A stretch of 64,000 nt of DNA. Source: Argyresthia goedartella. Lineage: Eukaryota; Arthropoda; Insecta; Lepidoptera; Argyresthiidae. Shown here piece after piece: positions 33,831-44,103 of the stretch. Numbering within the stretch: position 1 is the first letter of the stretch; every line of letters starts with the position of its first letter. The stretch spans positions 21,670,715 through 21,734,714 of the forward strand of contig OX463829.1 in NCBI GenBank assembly GCA_949825045.1, in the 5' to 3' direction. A program made the translations under genes and the position numbers. The notes under the pieces were generated by a model. It did no database searches. It worked only from the letters and a program-made list of their open reading frames with translations, and was not told the DNA's origin.

Positions 33831-34271
33831 GTTTTCTATTTTACTATTAATTAATTATAGGCGTGTTATTTTACTTTAAATGAGGATGAATGTTGTTGTG
33901 TACATATTTTTTCATGTAAATACTTATTTTTATACTAATTGCTACACCTTAAGGGTAAAATTACATTGTAGCTAAGTGATGCGAACTGTAACACCTCCAT
34001 CTAACGTGTAATTTATTGCAATAAACAAATTGACAAATTGACAAATTGAAATTGAGTGTTGAGGACGCAATGCTGACTGAATAAAGGAAACATTGTTTGT
34101 GCGATCGGAAGGCTCGGGCGGTGGGTAGGTGTGGGGGGAGGGCGTTCGTACTGAATGACAGGAATCAACCTGTTTACTTTTTCGCCAGCTCGCAGTTGGG
34201 ATTGAACCTCGATATTATTTTATTAGGGTGATATAGTGCTTAAATAATGTTCGGAAAATATATTTTTGCAG

Positions 34272-36090
34272 CTTTAATCCAACCTGCAACTCTCCCTTCT
34301 GGTAGCGAACTGAGCCAGAACTTCGCCGAGTTTGCAGCTGTCGCATCGGGATACGGAATCACATCTGATGGTCTCTTAATATTATAAAGATTTGAATGGG
34401 TCTCATGCAGAGGATTTCCTTGGCTGTGCAGCGGGGTAACGCTGCCAGTGTCTTGGGAACCTTTGGCAGGGATATGTCCTGGGGCGGATTGTTTAGTTAG
34501 TTTTTGGCATATAGATATATTATTTTATTGTAGATAGAATATTATTATTAATTTGTAATAGTGCATGATACTTTGCTAGTGCATGATATTTTTTTGAATG
34601 AATAAATTATTTTGAATGGAGGAAGTGTCGTAGTCCGTGAATTTGGGTCACAACGAGCAAGTCCTTATTTCCATATGACTACGCAGGTACACAAACGTAA
34701 GAAATCTATACATGTGACGTCAGCTGGAAACCTACCGAGAAGGAAAGATAATGTATTCTCAGACCTTGAAAAAACTCATTCGACGACATAGTTACGATAC
34801 CCGGGAAGCAATGGACTCAAGCAGCACTGTACCTTGTTGAAAGGCGTATACGTGGGACGGTTTAATGACATGTTGATGATAGGAACCCCATTCGTTCCCA
34901 GGCAGCAGCGTCAGTCTCTTCCAAACCCTGCGCTGTGAACCTGCAAGTCATCGCCAACAATGAGTGCAGTGCAGTCTACGGTTCGATAGTCCAAGACCAC
35001 CGCATCTGCACTAGTGGGACGGGTGGAGTGGGAACTTGCGATGGGGATACCGGTGGTCCGTTGACTACTACCAGCAATGGAAGGAGAATGCTGGTAAGAT
35101 TGAGCAACACAGTCGCATTATCTGTGCAACTCGCTGGAATGAAATGAGCGACCTGAGGAAGCCTCAATAACGTCGCGCGGATTCAAGTCACGTATGGAAC
35201 CTCCGGCTTTCCCAAATCTTCTTTAAGTTAATTAAAACACTGTCATCGCGAATGGAAACTCGAACTACGCGACCCGAGGAGCACTGATATGGAGACGGTG
35301 TTGTAATTAACTTTAAGAAGGTTATTGGTCTAATGACAGTGGGTAGGAAAGTGGCAAAGCCCCTCTTTCAGTTGTATTAGCTTTAAGCCAAACTCAGTTA
35401 TAACTCAGCGTATTTTAAGAAAATAATTGAGTTGGGTAAAGGTATTTCATGATCAAATTCAACGACAAGATATCTATTTTAAGATGCTTCAAAATATCCC
35501 TGACATACCCCTTAAGTTGTATTCGATGATGTAGTGTTCGTTTTCACCCCACTTTGTTCTTTTTTTTGAGTTAGTAAGTATCCGTTAACATTCACTCAGT
35601 GAACAAGCTAACGAAATATTACCTGCTTAAAAGTACAACCAACCCACTAATATTTTCTTACATCGACGTCGACTACGATATAAATCACATAAACAGGATC
35701 TTACTGGACGCGGTTGACACAGGACCGTGAGGATGTGCGCTATACAGTATGACATAGTGACTTGTAATCAGCTGATCGGGTCAATGTACTCAGGGACAAT
35801 TTATTTTCCATTTGCGACCATATGTTTCTTAGGGAAAGTTGTTCATAATGATGGGTACTATCATTCCCCAAAGGATGGTCAGGTAGTATTGTCAAATGTA
35901 TACGTAGGTAGAAAAGAGGCTTCTGCCCAGCAATGGATTGATAGTGGGCGGAGCATGAATAAATTAATAAAAGAATTATTAAATGAATTTTCGAACAGAT
36001 CGGCATCCGCCCTTCTGGGCTGCGGCGGGGTGTTCTGCTAGCTTCACACGAGTCTTCAACTTCGTGCAATTGATCTGGTCTGTTGCCTAA
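34272..36090 (+). pseudogene. Chymotrypsin-like protease pseudogene, exons 3-5
   Basis: Three exons homologous to the intact gene at 5107-8982 are recognisable. Exon 3 is 34272-34370, 99 nt as in the intact gene (LIQPATLPSGSELSQNF, AAVASGYGITSDG), but its donor is GTCTCT. Exon 4 is 34902-35093, two bases shorter than the intact 194 nt, with a frameshift after FQTL; it encodes VIANNECSAVYGSIVQ and then CDGDTGGP, so the catalytic Ser is Thr. Exon 5 is 35999-36090 (IGIRPSG, frameshift, AAAGCSASFTRVFNF, IWSVA stop), 13 nt shorter than its counterpart, with AATAAA near 36121. Exons 1 and 2 are not found; the region upstream is occupied by a LINE. This is a dead duplicate. Confidence 0.8.
35911..35995 (+). 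mobile_element. RTE 3' end fragment within the pseudogene intron
   Basis: GGCTTCTGCCCAGCAATGGA encodes EASAQQWIDSGR, the usual RTE C-terminus, followed by an A/T-rich tail; compare GGCCTTTGCCCAGCAG at 4710. Confidence 0.5.
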
Positions 36091-36924
36091 TGGTCACGAA
36101 ACTGGTCTGTTCAAGCGAGAATAAAGAGACTTTAAAGTATTAACTAGTTTATTTCTTAAGTGCCTTCAGAACCGCTTATCATTATAATCAACCTGTCAAG
36201 AAATCCATAGTTAAGTATTAGGCCTCCACACGTACAAGGCCGAGTTGAGCGACGAGCAGAGAATCGCACGTTTAAATATTCACTTAAGTGAATATTTAAA
36301 CAATTGCATAATATTTACATTCTATGACTCCATTGAAGATACAGCAGCGATACACCATTATCACTTAAAACATTAAACGCACATTTGGCACCACAAATGG
36401 AAAATATAAACTGACTTGGCGACAATCCACCAACCGACACTAACAAAAAAAAACATTGATAAATTCTTACTTACATCTGCCAACACGCGAACTTAATAGA
36501 AATATCCGAGCCACCCCAAAAACAGGAATAATTGAGAGCTAAAGATCTGAGGCACAATCGAGATATGATGGATCTCACACCTCTCTCCTCCCGTCAAAAG
36601 GGTAAATCTATATTTAAGTGCCCCGCCAACTTCCCTGTAGTAATTACACTTTTATGTTGTGAGGGCCGGGGGCTTCCTGCTAATGCCTCTTACAAATGCG
36701 AATATAATAGACTGAAGACGGTCTCGTAGATCGGTGTTCCTTGACTGATTCCGTTTTGTGTTGAATTGAAGTACGCGAATTACCTGGTGGTGCAAACCAA
36801 AAAAATATATACCTAGCGACAGCGGCACAACGGTGTCCAATTTTTGCTAGTTCTATAGGCAATTAATAATAGAATGAATTTGCAAATGGCTACAAGAGCT
36901 ATCATTGCTTAACTTGGGGGGTCA
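36091..36924. other. Non-coding stretch with a 32-bp perfect palindrome
   Basis: No gene recognised. Poly(A) signal of the protease pseudogene near 36121; palindrome at 36270-36301. Confidence 0.4.
36270..36301. repeat. Perfect 32-bp palindrome
   Basis: GTTTAAATATTCACTT is followed directly by its exact reverse complement, with no loop. Confidence 0.95.
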
Positions 36925-37150
36925 GATGAGCTCCGTGGTCTAATGGGTTTCACGCTTGCTTCTCACACAGCAGATGCACGGTGAACGGTGATGAAAACAT
37001 CGTGAGGAAACCTTCAATACTCCATAGCTGCGGCGATGGGCTAGCCCCCTGTCACGCAAAATGGAGTATTGATTAACTGGCTCAAAGTGGGCACAAATGT
37101 GCCTCTGCCACCCCGTATGGGAAAAGGCGTGACGCTATGTTATGTTTAAC
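36925..37150 (+). repeat. SINE-like element
   Basis: It starts with a tRNA-like GCTCCGTGGTCTAATGGG (A-box region), contains GCGGCGATGGGCTAGCC and CTGTCACGCAAAATGGAG, and continues CTGGCTCAAAGTGGGCAC. The latter half matches the inverted copy at 39401-39605. Confidence 0.55.
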
Positions 37151-37400
37151 TTGGGGGTCATGGTCAGTTTAACTCTGGCTGTTAATTATGCTGGTTAATA
37201 TCTTTGAGGAAGCCTAAAGGTATACGAATTTTCATCTAGAAACTGTTTCAGTTACCGTCAATCATGTTAGGGGATTCGCAAGATTAAAAGATGAAACTCG
37301 TAAATATCTACTTACCTGCAGTTTACCTCCTTAATGGTGAACTTTTTTAGTAGCAAAGACAAATAAAAACTAGATTAATAGTATGTAAATATGTAATTTA

Positions 37401-37577
37401 AGGGCGTACTGGCAAGCGCAGTGTGGGTCGGCCACCTACGAGATGGACCGACGACCTGGTGAGGATCGCTGGATCTCGTTGGATGCAGGTGGCTACGGAC
37501 CGGTCACGCCGGAGTGCGATTGGAGAAGCCTATGTTCAGCAGTGGACGTTAACAGGCTGAAATGATGAATGATGATG
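37401..37577 (+). mobile_element. RTE-type LINE, 3' terminal fragment
   Basis: The plus strand reads VGRPPTRWTDDLVRIAGSRW, MQVATDRSRRSAIGEAY and VQQWTL followed by a stop and an ATGATGAATGATGATG tail. This is a very common lepidopteran RTE 3' end, of a different family from the copy at 4320. Confidence 0.8.
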
Positions 37578-37711
37578 TAATTTAAATTAATCTGCTACGG
37601 GGATTGTCCGCTAGGACCATACGCTGTTTGTAAAAAAAAGGTGCTCTGATGGAATCGGTTCCGTAAAGAAAGTATAAGTTCCAAGTCATAGAAAGACTAG
37701 CCTAATAACGT

Positions 37712-38260
37712 CTTAGGGTTCCGTACCCGAAGGGTGCCAATCGGGACCCTATTACGAAGCCTCCGCTGTCCGTCTGTCCGTCTGTCACCGGGCTCTACCG
37801 GATCAACCGAAAGTTTGAATTAAAAGAAGTACTCTTACAAGAAATGGTATAGCCATTTTCTTAGCCATTTTGTTTTATTTGTTTATCGGTAAAAACTGGA
37901 CTTTTGTGCTAAGTTATTTGTCACTATTCGATTAATTATTGCGCATTCGAATTATATATATAATTATTTTTTCATATTTGATTTTATTTCTGTAAATAAG
38001 TTACTCAATTTCTATCCACTTCTGGTTTCAATAAGCAACGAGTTTCGTTAACCAGAGTTCAATACTTACATACTAAATACACAAAACTCTTTTTAAATTT
38101 TTCTATGAAAGGCCTTGAATGTGGTCCTACCTAGTATTTAATATTTTATTATTTAAAATTAAAAAGGTATACCAAGGTCTGTCGTTTTACGTTTCTCCGT
38201 GTACAATGGTACGGAACCCTTCGTGTGCGGGCCCCACATCCTACTCGCACTTGACCGTTT
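37712..38260 (-). repeat. Non-autonomous interspersed repeat with GGGTTCCGTACC ends
   Basis: GGGTTCCGTACC at 37716-37727 is repeated inverted as GGTACGGAACCC at 38208-38219. The left part includes GTCCGTCTGTCCGTCTGTC, and the right end has CTCGCACTTGACCG. This arrangement belongs to a high-copy repeat common in moth and butterfly genomes; class uncertain. Confidence 0.55.
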
Positions 38261-38613
38261 ATTAAATACTAGCCCTGCCTTACTGTCACGTGCCAGTGCA
38301 CCCTGCATAATGATACTAAGTATCACAGAATAATTGTTATCATTGTAATACTTGTAATTAGTGTATTGTCGTACGTGCAATTAATTAATGTCAAATGCCT
38401 AACCCCTAGATAGTCTATCTAGAACCCTGTATTTAAATAGGCTGTAATAACAGAAAGGGGTAAACACATTCACACGAAAGCAACAAGAATAATAGACCGT
38501 AATTCCTTTAATCCGGTCTGGCTTTGTATTGCTTTCATGAGGGTTGTCAGAAACATACATTGCCTTTCCCTCTAAATGTGGAGTACCTTAATACTAGGTA
38601 CATTATTATTTTT
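38261..38613. other. Non-coding stretch
   Basis: Nothing recognised; small open frames have no support. Confidence 0.4.
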
Positions 38614-38972
38614 ATCTACACACGTATCATAAACCCTCTTCACTGCGTCCAAAAACCGCACGTTACGATCAGCATAATGTTAATCTACTTTGTAAAAACT
38701 CATTTCTTATCTGAATATTGAACATTATGACCATAATGTGTAAATTTTCTACATATCATGACGCCTGCCTGCGTGCCGCCCCTACTTTGTCTGTGAAGTT
38801 GGTACTACAGAACAAGCTAAACAACACAATGCCACAATGCCGGTCAAACATGCGGCTCCTGAACACAACAAAGAGAGCTTATGATATGTGTATAGGTAGA
38901 TACACTAGTGTATGTAACTGTACATAATTAGGCATTATGTATCAGTCGCATAAACTACTATTAAATTACAGG
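38614..38972 (+). repeat. Dispersed repeat copy 1 (partner at 55709-56118)
   Basis: ATCTACACACGTATCATAAA, ACCGCACGTTACGATCAGCA, GTGAAGTTGGTACTAC and AGAGAGCTTATGATATGTGT occur in the same order in both copies. Copy 2 has about 50 extra bases. No open frame is conserved. Likely a non-autonomous transposon. Confidence 0.75.
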
Positions 38973-39400
38973 GTGACGCAATAATATGATTAGGAACATC
39001 ATTCTGGAAATTCTGCGTCGTAACTTTATGTCCCGAAAATCCCGAGCCAATGTATCATCAACACAGCTGTGTGTGTAAGAACATTTAATTTCATCCTAAT
39101 TTGGATTTCTGGAAGAGATCTCATATTAGAGATAACCTCGCATTTGTACGCTTTTTTATGTCAGTCTTCTTATCTGTATATTACCTTTGTGCAATAAAGT
39201 CACCTATTGGACTACCTACTTAGATCATATGGCTGATATTTTCCTTCAGTAATGTGAGCTAGAAACACAGAATCTGTAGGTTGGAAATTCACATATCCGA
39301 AGTTCTTAGATTCTTACTACCGACGTAATGTAAAATCTTTAAATACAGGCACAAACATTGCTTCTGTCCCCACACTAGGCACAGATTAATAAAGAGTTAG
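38973..39400. other. AT-rich non-coding stretch
   Basis: No gene seen. Confidence 0.4.
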
Positions 39401-39605
39401 GAACACTAGGTTACCCTGTGTTGTGGGAACCAGATCAGCGATGCCACACATAAACGTCCAAGACCTAGGGATTTATTTGTTCTTCTTCCTCCCCAGGCGG
39501 GATTCGAAGGACGGCAGAGGCCCAGTTGTGCCCTCGTTTAGCCAGTAACTCCATACTCCGATTTGCGTGACAGGGAGCTAGCCTATCACCGCGCTACTAC
39601 GGAGA
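39401..39605 (-). repeat. SINE-like element, inverted copy
   Basis: Read on the minus strand it has the GGCTAGCTCCCTGTCACGCA box, GAGGGCACAACTGGGCCTC, a TTCGAATCCCG box and ends in the CACAACACAGGGTAACC core shared with 9375-9470 and 30634-30666. It therefore links those two repeat boxes into one element. Confidence 0.6.
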
Positions 39606-40626
39606 TATGAAGATGGCCACAATGGTATATTTACAAAATGGCTTTTCCACTGTTCACACCCCTGACTGGGAAACCCTTCAAAAGTGTCTCGCCACTGTGA
39701 AATGTAACACTTCCCCCAATAGTTTTGTGTTATTTATTACACAGCAGCCTTTGTTTTAATTTACGATAGCCTACACATATTCCTTTAACACGTGTCAGAT
39801 TCGAGATTCCTTCACTTATTAAATTAATGTATAGATTCTTCAAGTCATCTTGTCTCGCTGTTCTATGCAGTTTTGATTTGTGTGGCAGTGACGGCGAAGT
39901 AAGTGGCAGCAGCAACACGCCCCCACCTTCACTCTGCTATGTAAGCTATGCACACATAGAGCCGCGAGACAAGATTAGCTGAAGTATGTGTAATAGGTGC
40001 AATTTCACTTTTCAACCTGTATCCTTATTTCTATCCCTAGCATCAAGGATTTTCAATCGCAAAGAACAAATCGATCAATCAGAAGCTGTCGTTTGTAGCT
40101 ATTAAGACTGGTCTTTCTTCGACTGAACTGCACAAGGATGCGTACAGCCGGACTGCAATACAGTATCTGTGACTGAACCAATTTCTAATATCGACTCTCA
40201 AAATTCCAGCGCCTTAGGGTACAAGAACTCTACTAATCTTGATAGTAGAGTTTGCTCTATCAATTCCGTAAGGCGTTAAGACCAATACGGCCAGCCTTGG
40301 AGTGCCTTTATACGTGAGTATTAGCTAAAAAGGAATTATTCAAAATTCAAAACAATTGTAACAAGTCTTTGAAAACTGGTATTGTCTTTGGTTTTGTTTT
40401 AATGTTTTAGGAAACCAACGCTAGCAACTTGTGTGCAAATTTTAGTGTCCTATTCGCTATAAATCCGCCATTCTGTGTGGGTGTTTTGAATAAATGGGCT
40501 TCTGTTAGACAACAAATCTTGATAAATACCTCTTTTTTAGGGTTCTAAGAAGGAAGTTAATTTATAAGGTCTAATTTATTTTTTTAAATCAATTTCAAGG
40601 TCAAAATCCTTTTTATATAACCTAAT
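39606..40626. other. Non-coding stretch
   Basis: No gene. A short piece around TTTGATTTGTGTGGCAGTGAC near 39874 recurs at about 62870-62890. Confidence 0.4.
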
Positions 40627-41110
40627 TGTTTCTTACTACTCGACAGATTTTATTTCTGACTTATCAAAGAACAGCTATTCTTTGAAATGTCGTAGTTGAT
40701 TATAAACCTTAATACCACGGTCACAGTGTATCATTCCTGATCTGATATGTCATTATCTGGCACCTCAGTTGGAAGCTGGCCGAATTCGGCTCCCAAAGCT
40801 AGCAACCTAAAATTCTCTTGCTATCTACAGATTTAAATTTCTGACATACCTATCGAAGAAACGACTCTTGAAAATATCGTGGTTTAAAATCATCTTTATG
40901 ACACAGAGCATAATGTTACATTATCTAGCATATTTTTTGTAAGTTGGCCGAATCCGGATCAAAAGCTAGTGACTAGTGAAATGTTTCTTACTCCTCGACA
41001 GATTTTTATTTCTGACATATCAAAGAATGGCTTACATACAATAATGGCACGATATGTCAAAGATTAGCCGTTCTTCGATACGGTAAGTCTGTATAAAAAT
41101 CTGTCGAGTA
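40627..41110 (+). repeat. Degenerate ~177-bp tandem repeat with an inverted last unit
   Basis: The motif CTCGACAGATTTTTATTTC-TGACAT-TCAAAGAA starts at about 40627, 40806 and 40982, and each unit after the first is preceded by a GGCCGAAT-CGG and AAAGCTAG segment. A fourth, inverted copy of the motif lies at 41048-41110. Confidence 0.7.
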
Positions 41111-41945
41111 TTTAGAAATCTATTTTTAGAGATAAGCTCGCCTTTGTACAGTCAGCCAAGCAGATACCTGACTCCATGACTTTAAAAACGCAATTCAATT
41201 CACGCTTTGCTGAGAAGCCACCTACCACGATCCTTGGCAAGTAGACAGACAACGGCTAGTAAACTTGTTTCTGGAAACTGCTTAGCCGCAAATCTAATCG
41301 ACAGTAAAAAGGAAGAAACAAAAACAAACCTATTCCAAGCTAGGTTCGAACGTGGTTCGAACCATGGACCTACGATTTGAGAATCAGGCGCTCGTTGCTC
41401 GCACCAACCATTGAGTTACTACTACCATGGAGCACGTAATGCTCCATGCTATTACTGGCTTATAGAGTCGCTTTCTCAAACAAAAAACGTGTCGTAACTT
41501 GATGCGGGGGGCGCGGCGGGATTGCACTCCACAGAAGTGACACTGTTTTTGTATTTTACCACCTATAAGTAATTGTGGTCGGAACGGCCGGCAGCGAAGC
41601 GAAAAAGAGAAGAGAAGTGTTTGACCTGTATTTATGTAGTATGTATGTCTGACCGTAGATACAATTGACTATCAGAGAATAGTGGTAACTGGTAGCCTAG
41701 TGGCACAACCCACCGATCATAGTTTTATGTATTGCCGACTATCACCGACTACTTGTATGTCATAGCGAAATTAGTTATCATATTTGCTAGTGCTATAAAA
41801 TAATAAATAAATATTAGAGGACAATGTTACACAAATCGAACTAGGGCCATAGTTAGCACAACAAGGCTTGTGTTATAGGTACTAGACGACGATATATTTA
41901 ATAGAGTTAAATATTTATGTAAGTAAATGCATAGAAAATATTGCC
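41111..41945. other. Non-coding stretch with tRNA-like repeat debris
   Basis: Near 41340-41420 GTTCGAACCATGGACCTACG looks like an inverted SINE head; otherwise no gene. Confidence 0.35.
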
Positions 41946-41959
41946 CTACTGGGATTCGA

Positions 41960-42023
41960 ACCCAGGACCGTCAGCTTCGTAGGCAGCGTAATGACCCTGC
42001 CTACAAAGCTGACGATCCTGGGT
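41960..42023. repeat. Two tRNA-SINE heads in inverted orientation
   Basis: Arms 41960-41986 and 41997-42023 pair at 25 of 27 positions. Each arm is the SINE head (CTGCCTAC-AAGCTGACG) also present at 6250-6290; a TTCGAA B-box core is present only on the left side. Confidence 0.75.
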
Positions 42024-42066
42024 ATAGCGGGTAGTGACCTGCTATACAAACCGATCACCACATGCT

Positions 42067-42078
42067 ACAGGGTCCTAT
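42067..42078 (+). repeat. Target-site duplication (left) of the Jockey element
   Basis: ACAGGGTCCTAT, repeated at 47269-47280. Confidence 0.85.
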
Positions 42079-42423
42079 CACACCACACGACTCGTCGTTC
42101 GCCGCTTGACCGATACGCCCGTGCATCGGTCGCTGTCTCGAATCGTGCGTCCCTCTCGCGCTCACGCGCGCGTCCCTCTCGCTATCGGGACCAATGAGAA
42201 GTGTTAAAACATTCCAATCAAAGAAAACCAAGTGCCGGATTACAGTGAGTGAGTGTACCGCTGGAGGTTTGATTTCGCCTGAGGTGGGTTACGTGTACTA
42301 CACAGTAGGCACACAACACACGCAGGCACACACGCCTCCCTGCACTAGGCAGGGAGGGAGATCGTCCCCTCCTCCGGTGACAGACATTTATTGTTTCCCC
42401 CCCACCTGTTAGTGCAGATTAAG

Positions 42424-44103
42424 ATGGAGCAGGAGATTTATGAACTCCGGCTCCGTAACCAGGCGCTGTCCCAAGAGCTCAGCCAGCTCCATGCCGAGAG
42501 AGAGTCGTGGACTAACTCCCAAGTTTTGTTCTCGCAACAAACCTTGTTTGAGCGGTCGCCGGCCTCTCCGCCTGAGAGCGAGCTGACTCATAACAATCAA
42601 GACCCCATCATCATCCCCCTTGAACAGACCCTACTGACCAGCCGCCCGGTTAATACCCCCAACTCCAATGAAGTCGCAATGGATCAGGTTTACTCTGACC
42701 CCAGGAATTCTTTTGATGGTCTCACCGAGGAAGGAGATGCTTCCGCCTCGGATGAAGACAATTTCAACCCCGCTAGGCCACGCAGGAAACGTGCCTCTAA
42801 GAGGCCTCCTACTCCAATCATTGGTCCAGAAAACTCCCTCGCCAAGGTCGGTCGTCCGTCCAAGGCCACCCCTACTCCCTCCGCCGTAGCCAAACCCTTG
42901 CCAGCGCCCTCTGTAGCTGTCCCGGCTACAGTCCCGGGCACGCGCAAAGCGCTGCCACCCAAGATATGCATAAAAAACAAAGAGATGTGGCTAAAAATTG
43001 ATGGAGCGCTCAAAGAGCGCAAAATCAACTTTGTTAGGGCCACCAACACCACTCATGGGATCTTAGTCCAATTACAGACCTCAGACGACCACCGGGCTCT
43101 GACTAAATTCCTGACCGCCTCTAAAATTGAGTACCACCATTGGACTCTACCGGAGGATAGAAGACTTCGGGTGGTTGTCAGGGGTCTTCCAAAGGAGATT
43201 GAGAGCGAGCAGATCATGGATGACTTGAAGGCGAAGAACATTCCTGTGCACGAAGTGCACAGGATGTACAATGGTCGCTCCAAGTTACCGTACGACCTGG
43301 TGCTGGTTGTGGTCGATCTGTCACCACAGGGGAAGCAGATCTTCCAGGTTATGGAGATCTGCCACATTTCAGGGCTTAAAATTGAAAACCCTCATAAAAA
43401 AAATAAGCCGCTCCAGTGCTTCAACTGTCAGTTGTTTGGCCACTCGGCCAAGAACTGCCATAGGAAAGGCCGCTGTGTTAAGTGCCTGGAGGACCACGCT
43501 CCGGGGGCTTGCACACGCCCAACCGACCCCAAGGAGTCCGACGGCCCACCTGGGTGCGTCAACTGCGGTGTGCTTGGTCACACCGCAGCCTACGGAGGTT
43601 GTCCGGCCCGACCTAAGCCTCGCCTATCAGGACGGGCGAAAGCCCATGCCCCAGCCCCAACTAATGTAGGCCAGGTTCATCCTCGCCCGAGCCACAATGC
43701 CTGGGCTAAGCCACTTAGTTGGGTTCAGGGTTCAGCGGTCAATCACACCAGCTTCCCTCCTCTTCCCCCTTCTAGGCAGTACCCCTCTACTCCCAATTCA
43801 TCCGCTGTGGCTAACAAGCCAAGCAAAATTCAAACAGCTCCAGCTGATTTATCAACTAGAGCCATGCCCCTTAATTCAACAAGACCCCCTCCACCACCGA
43901 CAGAAACTAGGGACTATTTAACAGACCTACTGACCATCTTGGACAGAATAGACCCTGATGAAATTGATGAGTTTTTACTCAAAATTGATACTGCAGCACT
44001 AAAGCAGGACCCTGCTGCTGCCTTGCGAGCCTGTCAAGCTCACAGATCATTGATTTCGGCGATCAAAGGCGTTCTCAGGAACCGAAATGTCTATTCTCCG
44101 TAA
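42424..44103 (+). CDS. Jockey ORF1: Gag-like RNA-binding protein, 559 aa
   Basis: I take the ATG at 42424 (MEQEIYELRLRNQALSQEL) as the start; the frame is open 33 nt upstream without another ATG. The N-terminus is a likely coiled coil (LRNQALSQELSQLHAERESW), followed by an acidic, Pro/Ser-rich region. From about residue 190 there is an RRM-like/PRE_C2HC region (KICIKNKEMWLKIDGALKER, RRLRVVVRGLPKEIESEQIM). Zinc knuckles follow: CFNCQLFGHSAKNC, CVKCLEDHAPGAC and CVNCGVLGHTAAYGGC. This is the standard Jockey-clade ORF1, which binds element RNA and targets it to the nucleus. The stop overlaps the ORF2 start as TAATG (44101-44105), an arrangement shown in the silkworm element SART1 to allow termination-reinitiation. 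Confidence 0.9.
   Translation: MEQEIYELRLRNQALSQELSQLHAERESWTNSQVLFSQQTLFERSPASPPESELTHNNQDPIIIPLEQTLLTSRPVNTPNSNEVAMDQVYSDPRNSFDGLTEEGDASASDEDNFNPARPRRKRASKRPPTPIIGPENSLAKVGRPSKATPTPSAVAKPLPAPSVAVPATVPGTRKALPPKICIKNKEMWLKIDGALKERKINFVRATNTTHGILVQLQTSDDHRALTKFLTASKIEYHHWTLPEDRRLRVVVRGLPKEIESEQIMDDLKAKNIPVHEVHRMYNGRSKLPYDLVLVVVDLSPQGKQIFQVMEICHISGLKIENPHKKNKPLQCFNCQLFGHSAKNCHRKGRCVKCLEDHAPGACTRPTDPKESDGPPGCVNCGVLGHTAAYGGCPARPKPRLSGRAKAHAPAPTNVGQVHPRPSHNAWAKPLSWVQGSAVNHTSFPPLPPSRQYPSTPNSSAVANKPSKIQTAPADLSTRAMPLNSTRPPPPPTETRDYLTDLLTILDRIDPDEIDEFLLKIDTAALKQDPAAALRACQAHRSLISAIKGVLRNRNVYSP

Larger units (their letters stand above)
31400..34052 (+). mobile_element. 5'-truncated non-LTR retrotransposon (CR1/Jockey-like)
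   Basis: The element begins inside the ORF2 linker region (about 31400), contains RT and C-terminal domains, has a 3' UTR with a degenerate repeat of its own coding tail, and ends in tandem GACAAATT octamers at about 34028-34052. Short 3' repeats rather than poly(A) are seen in CR1 and related groups. It lies between two groups of protease relics. Confidence 0.8.

Noticed and set aside
42391..42423. Upstream start for Jockey ORF1
   Set aside because: The extra 11 codons begin with a non-ATG codon; the ATG at 42424 is preferred.
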